From: CADEED01 sp035701825
Lineage (GTDB): Bacteria > Pseudomonadota > Gammaproteobacteria > Steroidobacterales > Steroidobacteraceae
Assembly: GCA_035701825.1 (NCBI GenBank)
Contig: DASSRK010000008.1
Location: 1-64,000 of the forward strand
DNA length: 64,000 nucleotides
Direction of reading: 5' to 3'
The translations under genes and the position numbers were made by a program. Numbering within the stretch: position 1 is the stretch's first letter; every line of letters begins with the position of its first letter. The notes beneath the pieces are model-generated. The model was not told the origin of the DNA. It saw nothing but the letters and a program-made list of their open reading frames with translations, and made no database searches. This document shows, in pieces, positions 54,860-62,855 of the stretch.

Positions 54860-56071
54860 ATGAACGCCGTGATTCAACCCGACAACGCGCCCGGTCGCGC
54901 GCCGCGCCCGCTGCGCATCGCCATCGTCGCGCACTTCGCCTATGGCGCGCTGACGGGCGGGCGTTCCGGCCACGTCGGCGGCGTGGAGCGGCAGACCACG
55001 CTGATGGCGCGCTGGCTGGCGGCGCGTGGCCACGAGGTCACGCTGATCACCTGGGACGAGGGGCAGGCGGACGACCTGCGCATCGACGGCATCCGGGTGC
55101 TCAAGACCTGCCGGCGCGATGCCGGGTTGCCGGGCCTGAGGTTCTTCACGCCGCGCTGGAGCTCGCTGGAGCGCGCGCTCGATCGCGCCGACGCCGAAGT
55201 CGTCTATCACAACTGCGCCGAGTACGTGACCGGCCAGGTGTATTCCTGGTGCCGGCGCCGCGGCCGGCGCTTCGTCTACTCCATCGCCAGCGACATGGAC
55301 GTGGACGCGCGCCTGCCGGAGCTCGGCAAGTTCTACGAGCGCTGGCTCTATCTTTACGGGCTGCGCGGCGCCGCGCGCGTCATCGCGCAGACCGGGCGCC
55401 AGCGCGACATGCTGCGCGACAACTTCCGGCGCGATGCCACCGTGCTGCCGCTGCCGTGCCCGGTGCCGGGCGCGGGCGACGCCGGCGCGCGCGAGCCGAC
55501 GGGCGCCGATTGCCAGGTGCTGTGGGTGGGCCGCATCGCGCCCGTCAAGCAGCTCGAGTTGCTGCTGGACGTCGCGGGGCTGCTGCCCGCCATGACCTTC
55601 CACGTGGCCGGCATGCCGTACGAGGGCGATGCCTATTCCGATTCCATGCTGACGCGGGCGCGCGCCATGCCGAACGTCAAGGTGCACGGCGCGGTCGAGC
55701 GCGACCGCATGAACGCCATGTACTGCGGCGCCTCGCTGCTGTGCTGCACCTCGAAGTTCGAGGGCTTTCCCAACACCTTCATCGAAGCCTGGAGCTTCGG
55801 CCTGCCGGTGGTGACCACCGTCGATCCGGACGGGCTGATCACGGCCCGCGGCCTGGGCGCGCACGCGCTTTCGGCCGCGGACCTGGCGTCCGCGCTGGCC
55901 ACGCTTGCCACCGACACCGGCAAGTGGCGCGCCGCCGCGCGCGCCGCGCGCGAGTATTACTGGAACAACCACGCGCTCGACCCGGCGCTGGCGCGTTTCG
56001 AGCAGGTGTTCATGCAGGTGGTGGAGCAGCCGACTCCGGCAGGAGCGCATCCTGGAGGAACAATAGTTTGA
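54860..56071 (+). CDS. Family 4 glycosyltransferase
   Basis: The 403-residue GT-B enzyme has an N-terminal acceptor half with IAIVAHFAYGALTGG and VGGVERQTTLMARWLAARGHEVTLITW, and a donor half with VLWVGRIAPVKQLELLLDV and the catalytic EGFPNTFIEAWSFGLP. It is cytoplasmic or membrane-attached. The start ATG 54860 follows GAAGCGGGA, a weak ribosome site. Its stop TGA overlaps the TTG start of the next transferase. The donor sugar is unknown. Confidence 0.9.
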   Translation: MNAVIQPDNAPGRAPRPLRIAIVAHFAYGALTGGRSGHVGGVERQTTLMARWLAARGHEVTLITWDEGQADDLRIDGIRVLKTCRRDAGLPGLRFFTPRWSSLERALDRADAEVVYHNCAEYVTGQVYSWCRRRGRRFVYSIASDMDVDARLPELGKFYERWLYLYGLRGAARVIAQTGRQRDMLRDNFRRDATVLPLPCPVPGAGDAGAREPTGADCQVLWVGRIAPVKQLELLLDVAGLLPAMTFHVAGMPYEGDAYSDSMLTRARAMPNVKVHGAVERDRMNAMYCGASLLCCTSKFEGFPNTFIEAWSFGLPVVTTVDPDGLITARGLGAHALSAADLASALATLATDTGKWRAAARAAREYYWNNHALDPALARFEQVFMQVVEQPTPAGAHPGGTIV

Positions 56072-57222
56072 GCCGCATCAAGCTGGCGATGGTGACCTCG
56101 TTCCCGCGCGACCCGGCCCGGCCGCACGGCGGCGTGGAAGCCGTGAGCGTGAATCTCGCGCAGGCCCTTTCCCGCATCGACGACATCGACGTGCACGTGG
56201 TCACGCTCGACGCGGCGCTGCGCGAGGCCACGCGCGAGAAGTGGGGCAATGCCATGTTGCACCGGCTGCCGCGCGGCGCGGGCAGCGAGCTCACCTATGC
56301 CACGGGCCGCGGTCGCGCGCAGATCCACGCCGCGCTGGCCGAGCTCGATCCGGACGTGGTGCACGCGCACGATACCTACGGCTTGATGACCAAGGGCGTG
56401 GACCTGCCGCGCGTGTTCACCATCCACGGATTCATCTATGGCGACACGCTGGTGTCTGGCCAGAAGTTTCCCTGGCTGCGTTCCAGGATCTGGGAGCGCG
56501 TCGAGAAGGGTGGTTGGGCCGACCAGCCGAACATCATCTCGATCAGTCCCTACGTGCGCGAACGGCTCGCCGGCATCGGCAGCCCGGTGATCTACGACAT
56601 CGACAACCCGATCTCGGCCGACTTCTTCGACATCCGCCGCGACGAACGTCCCGGCGTGGTGTTCTGCGCAGCCGCGATCTGCCCGCGCAAGAACCAGGTG
56701 AAGCTGGTGCAGGCGGTGGCGGCGCTGGCGAAGCGCGGCGTCGAGGTGGAGCTGCGGCTCGCCGGCGGCGTCACCGACGCGAGCTACGGCGAACTCATGC
56801 GGCAGGAGATCGCGCGGCTCGGCGTGCAGGGCCAGGTGCGCATGCTGGGGCAGATCGGCACGCCCGAAGTCATGCGCCAGCTGCAGGAAGCGTCGGTCTT
56901 CGCGCTGGTGTCGCTCGAGGAGAATTCGCCGATGGGCATCGAGGAGGCGATGGCGGCGCGCGTGCCGGTGCTCACCTCCAACCGCTGCGGCATGCCCTAC
57001 ATGGTGAGCCACGGGGAGACCGGCTACCTGGTGGATCCCTTCGACGTGGGCGACATCGAGCGGCGCCTCGGACGCCTGCTGGGCGATGCCGGGCTGCGTT
57101 CGGCGATGGGTGAGCGCTCACACGCGGTGGCGCAGGCGCGCTTCCACCCGGAGCGCGTCGCACGCCGCACGCTCGAGGTCTATCGCGAGAGCCTCGAGCG
57201 CGCGGGTGCCAGGACTATCTGA
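56068..57222 (+). CDS. Family 4 glycosyltransferase (TTG start)
   Basis: The 384-residue GT-B enzyme has KLAMVTSFPRDPARPHGGVEAVSVNLAQALS at the N-terminus, PDVVHAHDTYG, CAAAICPRKNQVKLVQAV in the donor half and ENSPMGIEEAMAARVPVLTS as the catalytic E-x7-E block. The start is TTG 56068-56070: GGAGGAA lies seven bases upstream (56054-56060), and the TTG overlaps the previous stop (TTGA). The first ATG is seven codons later and would lose the ribosome site. It is the last gene of the plus-strand block and ends 9 bases before the convergent beta-helix gene. Confidence 0.9.
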   Translation: MSRIKLAMVTSFPRDPARPHGGVEAVSVNLAQALSRIDDIDVHVVTLDAALREATREKWGNAMLHRLPRGAGSELTYATGRGRAQIHAALAELDPDVVHAHDTYGLMTKGVDLPRVFTIHGFIYGDTLVSGQKFPWLRSRIWERVEKGGWADQPNIISISPYVRERLAGIGSPVIYDIDNPISADFFDIRRDERPGVVFCAAAICPRKNQVKLVQAVAALAKRGVEVELRLAGGVTDASYGELMRQEIARLGVQGQVRMLGQIGTPEVMRQLQEASVFALVSLEENSPMGIEEAMAARVPVLTSNRCGMPYMVSHGETGYLVDPFDVGDIERRLGRLLGDAGLRSAMGERSHAVAQARFHPERVARRTLEVYRESLERAGARTI

Positions 57223-57231
57223 CTACCGCGC

Positions 57232-58872
57232 TCAGCGGACGATGAGCGAGGACGGCGGGCTCGGGCGCGGGGCCACCACGCCGCCGTACTCGAACGCGCC
57301 CAGGTCGTAGGCGCCGTTGGGACGCGTCGCGCCGACATAGTCGTAGTTGATCGACACGCCGAACTTCGACTGGTAGGTGGCGTATACCGTGCTGCTCACA
57401 CCCTTGTTGATGGCCGGGCTGTTGGCCGTGAGGCCGAACGACAGGCTGGCCGGCGCGACCAGCAGCGGATCGCTGCTGAGGCACGAGGTGCACTTGCCGC
57501 CGAACGACGCGGTGGAGTAGCTCGAGCCGCTCCACACGATCTTGATGCCGCCCGAGCGGAAGAACAGGTTGTTGTCGATGGTCGAGCTGCCGGCATTCTC
57601 CAGGTTGATCTCGCTGCCCGAGGAGACCGTGCGGCCCGCGATCAGGTTGTTGAAGATGCGCCAGTTGATGCCCGCCGGCGGCGAGTTCACGCCGCCGTCG
57701 CAATCCCAGATGGTGTTGTTGAAGGCGTAGATGTTGGCGAAGCTGCGCGCCGAGATCGCACCCGCGTTGTACACGTTGGTCGGGTCGCTCGAGTGCACGT
57801 TGTAGATCAGGTTGCCGATGATGTAGGCGTCCTGGCCGTCGCCGCTGCCGTCGTCGCTGCCGATGAAAATGCCCATGGCGCAGTCGTGCAGCTTGTTGAA
57901 GATGAACCAGACGTTCTGCGGCTCGTACTGCGCGCCCATGCACTGGCCCTCGGACGAGGAGCTGCGCGCGATGCCGTACACCTCGTTCTGCGAGAACACC
58001 ACGTCGGTGGCGTGCTTGATCCAGCCGCCGCTCTGCTTGTGGTTCGAGGCCACGTTGCGCGCGTAGTAGATGTGGTGGATCTTGGAGATGCCGCGATCGT
58101 GCTGGCCTTCGATCTGGATGGCGTCGCCTTCGCACCGGCTGGTGGTGCTGTCGACCACCCACAGGTTGTTGACGCTGCCGTTGACCGTGATGCAATGCGC
58201 GTCGCGATCGCCGCCGGCGTTGATGTCGCCGAGGTCGTGGATGTTGACGCCCTTGAGCACGATGTTGTTGGCCGTGGCCGAGCCCGAGTAGCTCCATTGG
58301 CCGATGCCGATGCCGCCGCCGGCATTCGACGTGGTGCCGCTCCATTCCGAGTCGCGCACCGCGACGTGGTGCGTGCCCTCCGACAGGAACAGCGCGGGCG
58401 GCGAGGAGCCGCTCGGCGCGAACTTCAGGTTCTCGAGGATCACGTAGGAGGCCGAGGAGGTGCTCCAGGTGCCGGTGATCGTGGGCCGGTTCGAGGCGTT
58501 CTGGCCGCGGATGAAGATCGGCTTGTCCGCGGTGCCGGTCCAGGAGAAATCGTTGCCGCCGAGCGTGCCGTGCACTTCGACCACGGCGCCCGCGGGCAGG
58601 TTGGACGGGATCGAGCAGCGCGGCGCGCTCGGCGTGCCCATCGAGCGCGAGTCGCTGCAGCCGCTCTTCGAGTCGACGTAATAGAAGCCGGTGGTCTCGG
58701 CAGTCCAGCTCGCCGGCGTGGCCGGGGCCGTCTGGGTGATGCCGAAGCCGGGGACGGGGATGCCCAGCGGGGCTTCCCAGGCGAAGACGCTGCCCGCGCA
58801 GCCCAGGCTGGCGAGTGCCGCCCAGGCGGCGTGGCGCGGCCATGCGGCGCAAGATGAACGCAATACTTTCAT
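57232..58872 (-). CDS. Secreted right-handed parallel beta-helix protein
   Basis: The 546-residue protein has a signal peptide (about 1-31, ending SVFA) and then many short strand repeats with Asn/Ser ladders (NNLWVVDSTTSR, FNNTIWDCDGG, FNNLIAGRTV), typical of pectate-lyase-like beta-helices. Pairs of Cys suggest export to an oxidising space. The C-terminus reads GAFEYGGVVAPRPSPPSSLIVR, similar to the end of the neighbour at 58908-60464. It may cleave, bind or remodel the polysaccharide outside the cell; no catalytic residues can be named. It is preceded by AGGAG at seven bases and follows the other beta-helix gene by 35 bases. Confidence 0.82.
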   Translation of the reverse strand: MKVLRSSCAAWPRHAAWAALASLGCAGSVFAWEAPLGIPVPGFGITQTAPATPASWTAETTGFYYVDSKSGCSDSRSMGTPSAPRCSIPSNLPAGAVVEVHGTLGGNDFSWTGTADKPIFIRGQNASNRPTITGTWSTSSASYVILENLKFAPSGSSPPALFLSEGTHHVAVRDSEWSGTTSNAGGGIGIGQWSYSGSATANNIVLKGVNIHDLGDINAGGDRDAHCITVNGSVNNLWVVDSTTSRCEGDAIQIEGQHDRGISKIHHIYYARNVASNHKQSGGWIKHATDVVFSQNEVYGIARSSSSEGQCMGAQYEPQNVWFIFNKLHDCAMGIFIGSDDGSGDGQDAYIIGNLIYNVHSSDPTNVYNAGAISARSFANIYAFNNTIWDCDGGVNSPPAGINWRIFNNLIAGRTVSSGSEINLENAGSSTIDNNLFFRSGGIKIVWSGSSYSTASFGGKCTSCLSSDPLLVAPASLSFGLTANSPAINKGVSSTVYATYQSKFGVSINYDYVGATRPNGAYDLGAFEYGGVVAPRPSPPSSLIVR

Positions 58873-58907
58873 TCGGAACTCCTGGTGAATCTGCAGGTGA
58901 CGCCGGC

Positions 58908-60464
58908 TCAGGGCGTCGTGATCTGGACGTTGGTCGGCGGGCTGGGCCGCACCGTGGACTCGCCGTACTCGTGCGCCCCGGCCTCGGGTGCGCTGCCCGC
59001 GTACGCGAGGTGCACACCCAATCCGTCCGTCCAGGTCGCCGAACGATCCAGCGTCAGTTCGTTCGTCGAGTAGTTGGCCGACACTATGCGAAACCGTTCG
59101 GTCTGGCCCTGGAGCTGGATCGTGTCACCGACTTCGCCGGCGATGCCGAAACCGTCGTAGAACCACAGCGCATCCGTCACCTTGAGGACCTTGCCGCTGC
59201 CGGCGCCCGAGGCCTTGGTGACGAACACGCCCTTGTCGATGAGCGCACTGCCCGCGGCCAGCGCGAGGTTGCGCGCGGCCTCGTCGACGAATGGCGGCGC
59301 GCTGGTGAGGATCGCGTTGTCCTGCAGCACGACCGCGCTGGTGTTGCCGATGCCGGTCTGCGTGTTCTCGCCCGAGCAGCCGACGTTCTTGTAGAGCAGG
59401 TTGTTGACGACGCGGTTGTTGGTGTAGCGCGCCGAGGTCGAGGAGCCGGAGGCGGCGATCGCCTCGCACTTGTTGGACACGAAGGTGTTGTTGTAGACGC
59501 GGTGCCCGTAGTTGTAGAGCGCCTCGTCCGAATACACCTGGAAGTTCAGCGCGCCGCCCTGGTTGTCGTAGAAGTCGTTGCGCCGCACGATGCCGTACTG
59601 GCCGGAGTACTGGATGCCGTTGTAGCGGTAGTCCTGTCCCGAGGCGAGCGTGTACGCGAAGCGGTTGCCCTCGACCAGGTTGTGCTTGGTCGCATCGAGC
59701 AGCACCGGCGCGTCGCTGGTGCCCTCGCAGTCGTAGATCTCGCCTATCTTCTGCGTCTCGTTGTAGAAGTAGTTGCCGCGGATCACGTTGTAGTTGCCGC
59801 AGCGCAGGCTGAAGATGCTGTGGCGGCCGGCGACGAAGTTGTTGCCTTCGATCACGTTGCGGTCGGACTGCTGGATGACGAGATCGTCGTTGCCGTCCTC
59901 GAAGGTGTTGTTCATCAGGCGGTTGTCGTTGCTCTGCACGAGCTTGAACCCGCCGGTGGTGCCATCGGCCGTGGCGCGCTTGAAGTGGTTGCCGGTGAAG
60001 CGGTTGAAGTGCGATTGCTCGAGCCGTGCCCAGCCGAGCGCGTTGTCGACCGTCAGCCCCTCGATCACCAGGTACGAACGGCCCGACAGGAAGATCTGCG
60101 GATCGGAGGCGCCGGTGAGCGTCACGGTCTCGCCGCTGTGCGCACGCACCGTGATCGGCGCCGACGACGTGCCGGAGCGCGGCGGCACCAGCCGCTCGGA
60201 GTAGCTGCCGGCGCGCACGTCGACGATGTCGCCGGGCTGCGCGGCGTTCAGCGCGCTCGCCAGGGTGCGATAGGCCGCGGCCGTGCCGCCCGAGCAGGCG
60301 CGCGTGCTGGGTTGATAGGCCGTCGCGCAATCGGCGCCGAGCGACTTGTCGGCGTAGATCGTGGTGGCGCTGGCGACTCCGCTGGTGGCGAGCAGCAGCG
60401 TGGCGACGGGTAACAGTCGGGTGGTGGTGGTGGATGCCATGAGGCTGAGCAGTCTCCCATCCAC
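58908..60464 (-). CDS. Secreted right-handed parallel beta-helix protein
   Basis: The 518-residue protein has a signal peptide ending SGVASA and a beta-helix of the NosD/pectate-lyase type, with repeated N-x-(I/F) rungs such as NRFTGNHFKRA, NRLMNNTFEDGN, NVIEGNNFVAGR and YNVIRGNYFYNE. A conserved opening, IYADKSLGADCATAYQPSTRACSGG followed by AYRTLASALNAAQPGDIVDVRAG, is common in this group. ATG 60464 has AAGG at five bases; ATG 60440 is in frame and also gives a usable signal. It is the first of two tandem homologues in the minus block. A role in polymer trimming or epimerisation is possible; not shown. Confidence 0.84.
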   Translation of the reverse strand: MDGRLLSLMASTTTTRLLPVATLLLATSGVASATTIYADKSLGADCATAYQPSTRACSGGTAAAYRTLASALNAAQPGDIVDVRAGSYSERLVPPRSGTSSAPITVRAHSGETVTLTGASDPQIFLSGRSYLVIEGLTVDNALGWARLEQSHFNRFTGNHFKRATADGTTGGFKLVQSNDNRLMNNTFEDGNDDLVIQQSDRNVIEGNNFVAGRHSIFSLRCGNYNVIRGNYFYNETQKIGEIYDCEGTSDAPVLLDATKHNLVEGNRFAYTLASGQDYRYNGIQYSGQYGIVRRNDFYDNQGGALNFQVYSDEALYNYGHRVYNNTFVSNKCEAIAASGSSTSARYTNNRVVNNLLYKNVGCSGENTQTGIGNTSAVVLQDNAILTSAPPFVDEAARNLALAAGSALIDKGVFVTKASGAGSGKVLKVTDALWFYDGFGIAGEVGDTIQLQGQTERFRIVSANYSTNELTLDRSATWTDGLGVHLAYAGSAPEAGAHEYGESTVRPSPPTNVQITTP

Positions 60465-60580
60465 GCCTTATGTACGTAAACGTGTCGGCTTACGCGGACG
60501 TCGGTGCGGGCCGACGATTTCCGAAGAGGATTAAGGCCTTAGCGAAAAGGGTGGCCCGGCTATTGGTAAATAGTTCAATT

Positions 60581-60603
60581 TCCCGGCGCGGCTAGCGCCG
60601 GGA
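60581..60603 (-). terminator. Stem-loop across the stop codon of the outer-membrane protein gene
   Basis: TCCCGGCGC-GGCTA-GCGCCGGGA is a perfect nine-pair hairpin that spans the TAG stop (60592-60594). The minus-strand sequence after it is AT-rich (AATTGAACTATTTA) but has no pure T-run. It may terminate or attenuate between the barrel gene and the beta-helix pair. Confidence 0.5.
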
Positions 60604-61983
60604 GCGGGGGAACTCGAACGAGCCGCGCGCCGGACGGCTGCCCGGCATGTACATGAGCAGCACGCGCCCGACATTCTCGACGTAGCCGCCGCCCTCGAAG
60701 GTGGTGTCGCGCTCGCTGCGGCCGAAGCTCAGCTGCACCTGGGTGCGCGCGCCGAGGAATACCGCCGCGTAGGCCGTGGCGTCGCGGAAGGTGCTGCGTG
60801 AGTCGACGCGCTGCACGAAGTCTTCGTCTTCGTACGAGTAGTCGAAGCCCGCCGACCAGTTGGGCGAGAACTGCCACAGCAGCTGCAGCGCGGCGTACAC
60901 GTGGTCGCGATCGTCGGTGGTGCTGACGATGTAGCGGTCGGTGCCGGTCGAGGCGTTCAGGGTGGCGTACAGGCGGTTGCCGGTGTACTCGAGGTTGAAT
61001 CCGAGGTACTCGAGCACGAACGGATCCGGGTTGACCGCGACTTCCGAGGTACGCGGACCATGGCCGCCGTAGGTCGCATCGAAGTGGATGGCGTCCGACG
61101 AACCGGTGAGTTCGTGGCTCGCGGTCAGCGTCAGGAACGTACGGCTCGACATCTGGCGCTGCAGGTTGACGCGCAGCAGCGGCTCATCCTCGTCGCTGTT
61201 GGGGAATTCGACGTTCGAATAGCCGCCCTCGATGCTCAAATCGGTGTACGCGCCGCTCACGATCCAGGTCAGCGAGTAGTCCTGGCCGTCGTAGTCGGGG
61301 AAATCCGATTCCGAGGCGTAGCGGATCTGGCGGCCGGCGACGCCGAGGCGCAGCGACTGGTGGTCGCTGATGAGGCGGCCGAGCGAGGCGCGCAGCACCA
61401 CCGCCTGGCTGTCGGCGTTGGAGACTTCGTAGTCGGCACGTTCGTAGTGCACGGCCACCAGCGCCGCCGTGCGATCGCCGAACAGGTTCTGGTAGTTGAA
61501 GCCGGTCATCGCCAGGTTGAAGTTCTGGCGGTTGTTGGGTGAGTCGGCGGCGAGTTCGTCGACGCGCAGCGGCGAGAACACGTCCTCGGCGACCCAGGTC
61601 AGGTGCTCGGGCATGAACTCGTAACCGATCTTGCCGTGCATGTTCGCCAGCAATTCGTCGGGATAGCTGTCCTCGGTGTAACGGTAGTAAGTCGCGGTGC
61701 CGTCGATGTCGGCGCTGAAGCGGCTGTCGGCCGGGCGCACGTAGCGGAAGCCGGCGATGGCGCCGAGGACCGTGTCCGACTGCGGATCGACGTCGGTGCG
61801 GTTGGTGTTGTCGGTCTGCTCGACGCTGGCGCCGAGCGCGAACGCGCTCTCGCCGTTGGCGCTGGTGCCCTTGCGGTCCGGGAACACCGTCTCGACCATC
61901 GACGGCCGGCGATTGGGAGCGGTCTGCGCCCAGGCCTGCGCGCTCGCGACGGCCAGCAGCAGGCAGGTGGCCGCGCGTCTCAT
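60592..61983 (-). CDS. Outer-membrane beta-barrel protein of the polysaccharide locus (EpsL-like)
   Basis: The 463-residue exported protein has a signal peptide cleaved after AQAWAQ, then alternating amphipathic strands rich in Tyr, Asp and aromatic ends (YEVSNADSQAVVLRASLGRLISDHQSLRLGVAGRQ; YAALQLLWQFSPNWSAGFDYSYEDEDF). The last barrel strands end in GRVLLMYMPG before a short basic tail. Barrel proteins of the EpsL/TIGR03016-like kind are constant members of exosortase A-type loci and may form the export channel or a secretin-linked pore. Its ATG overlaps the stop of the tyrosine kinase gene (ATGA at 61980-61983). Confidence 0.8.
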   Translation of the reverse strand: MRRAATCLLLAVASAQAWAQTAPNRRPSMVETVFPDRKGTSANGESAFALGASVEQTDNTNRTDVDPQSDTVLGAIAGFRYVRPADSRFSADIDGTATYYRYTEDSYPDELLANMHGKIGYEFMPEHLTWVAEDVFSPLRVDELAADSPNNRQNFNLAMTGFNYQNLFGDRTAALVAVHYERADYEVSNADSQAVVLRASLGRLISDHQSLRLGVAGRQIRYASESDFPDYDGQDYSLTWIVSGAYTDLSIEGGYSNVEFPNSDEDEPLLRVNLQRQMSSRTFLTLTASHELTGSSDAIHFDATYGGHGPRTSEVAVNPDPFVLEYLGFNLEYTGNRLYATLNASTGTDRYIVSTTDDRDHVYAALQLLWQFSPNWSAGFDYSYEDEDFVQRVDSRSTFRDATAYAAVFLGARTQVQLSFGRSERDTTFEGGGYVENVGRVLLMYMPGSRPARGSFEFPRSRR

Positions 61984-62852
61984 GGCGCGGGCTCGGTGAC
62001 GGGCGCGCTGCTGTCGGGCGAATACCCGTAGCGCGTCTCGGGACGATACGGCGTCTGGTTGAGCAGCAGCGACACCGACGGGCCGCCGCCGATCTCGGTG
62101 ATGGCGTCCATGACGTCGGAGCGCTGCGTGGTGCCGGCGTGCACCACCAGCACCGCCTGTCCCGCGACCTGCATCAGCGCGCGCGCCTCGCTGGTCAGCA
62201 GCAGCGGCGGGGAATCGAACACCGCGACGCACGACGGATAGCGCGTGAGGAAATCGGTGACCAGGGTGCGCATGCGGGCGCTGGCCAGCAGTTCCGGCGC
62301 ACCGCCGCGTGCCTTGCCGGCCGGCACGAACATCATGCGCGGGCGCTCGACCGCCAGCATGGTCGACTCGATGTTGAGCGAGGGATCCTGCAGCAGGTCG
62401 AGCAGGCCGGGCTGGTTGTGCGCGCCGAGCGCCTCGGACAGTTCCTGCTTGGCGACGTCGCCGTCGAACAGCACGCAGGTCAGGTCGCGCTCCAGCGCGA
62501 GGTTCATGGCGAGATTGAGGCTGGTGAAGGTCTTGCCTTCACCGGACGTGCTGCTCGCCACGACGATCGAGCGCGCCAGCGCGCCGCGCTCGTTGCCGCG
62601 CTCGGCGGCGGAGGCGATCAGCGGGCGCTTGATGGCGCGGTATTGCTCCGCCAGCGAGCGCTCCATGTGCTCGGGCGGCAGCAGTCCACGCGTGCGCAGC
62701 TCGTGGAACGGCAGTTGGATGCTGGCGCGGGCGCGCGGCAGGACCACCGGTTCGGCGGCCCGCTCGGGTGCCGCGATCTTGGCCGGCGCCGAGGCGCTTT
62801 CCCGGGCCTTGTGGGCCTGGACCTTGGCGATCGCCTGTTCGATGAGACTCAT
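61980..62852 (-). CDS. Tyrosine autokinase of the polysaccharide locus (CpsD/BY-kinase type)
   Basis: The 290-residue cytoplasmic ATPase has Walker A STSGEGKT (Lys107) and Walker A' FDGD (Asp130, Asp132), with VFDSPPLL as Walker B. The C-terminus has Tyr-containing RYGYSPD, a small cluster for autophosphorylation. Such BY-kinases pair with the Wzz-type protein encoded directly upstream and control polymer length and export by cycles of phosphorylation. The N-terminal 60 residues (SLIEQAIAKVQA) match the locus-specific TIGR03018-like form. It begins 3 bases after the Wzz gene stop. Confidence 0.88.
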   Translation of the reverse strand: MSLIEQAIAKVQAHKARESASAPAKIAAPERAAEPVVLPRARASIQLPFHELRTRGLLPPEHMERSLAEQYRAIKRPLIASAAERGNERGALARSIVVASSTSGEGKTFTSLNLAMNLALERDLTCVLFDGDVAKQELSEALGAHNQPGLLDLLQDPSLNIESTMLAVERPRMMFVPAGKARGGAPELLASARMRTLVTDFLTRYPSCVAVFDSPPLLLTSEARALMQVAGQAVLVVHAGTTQRSDVMDAITEIGGGPSVSLLLNQTPYRPETRYGYSPDSSAPVTEPAP

Positions 62853-62855
62853 GGG

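Noticed and set aside
57226..57238. CCGC-GCTCA-GCGG hairpin between convergent operons
   Set aside because: Only four pairs and no T-run; too weak to call a terminator.
57232..60464. PEP-CTERM sorting signal on the beta-helix proteins
   Set aside because: The tails have Pro-rich RPSPP but no VPEP motif, membrane helix and basic end as required.
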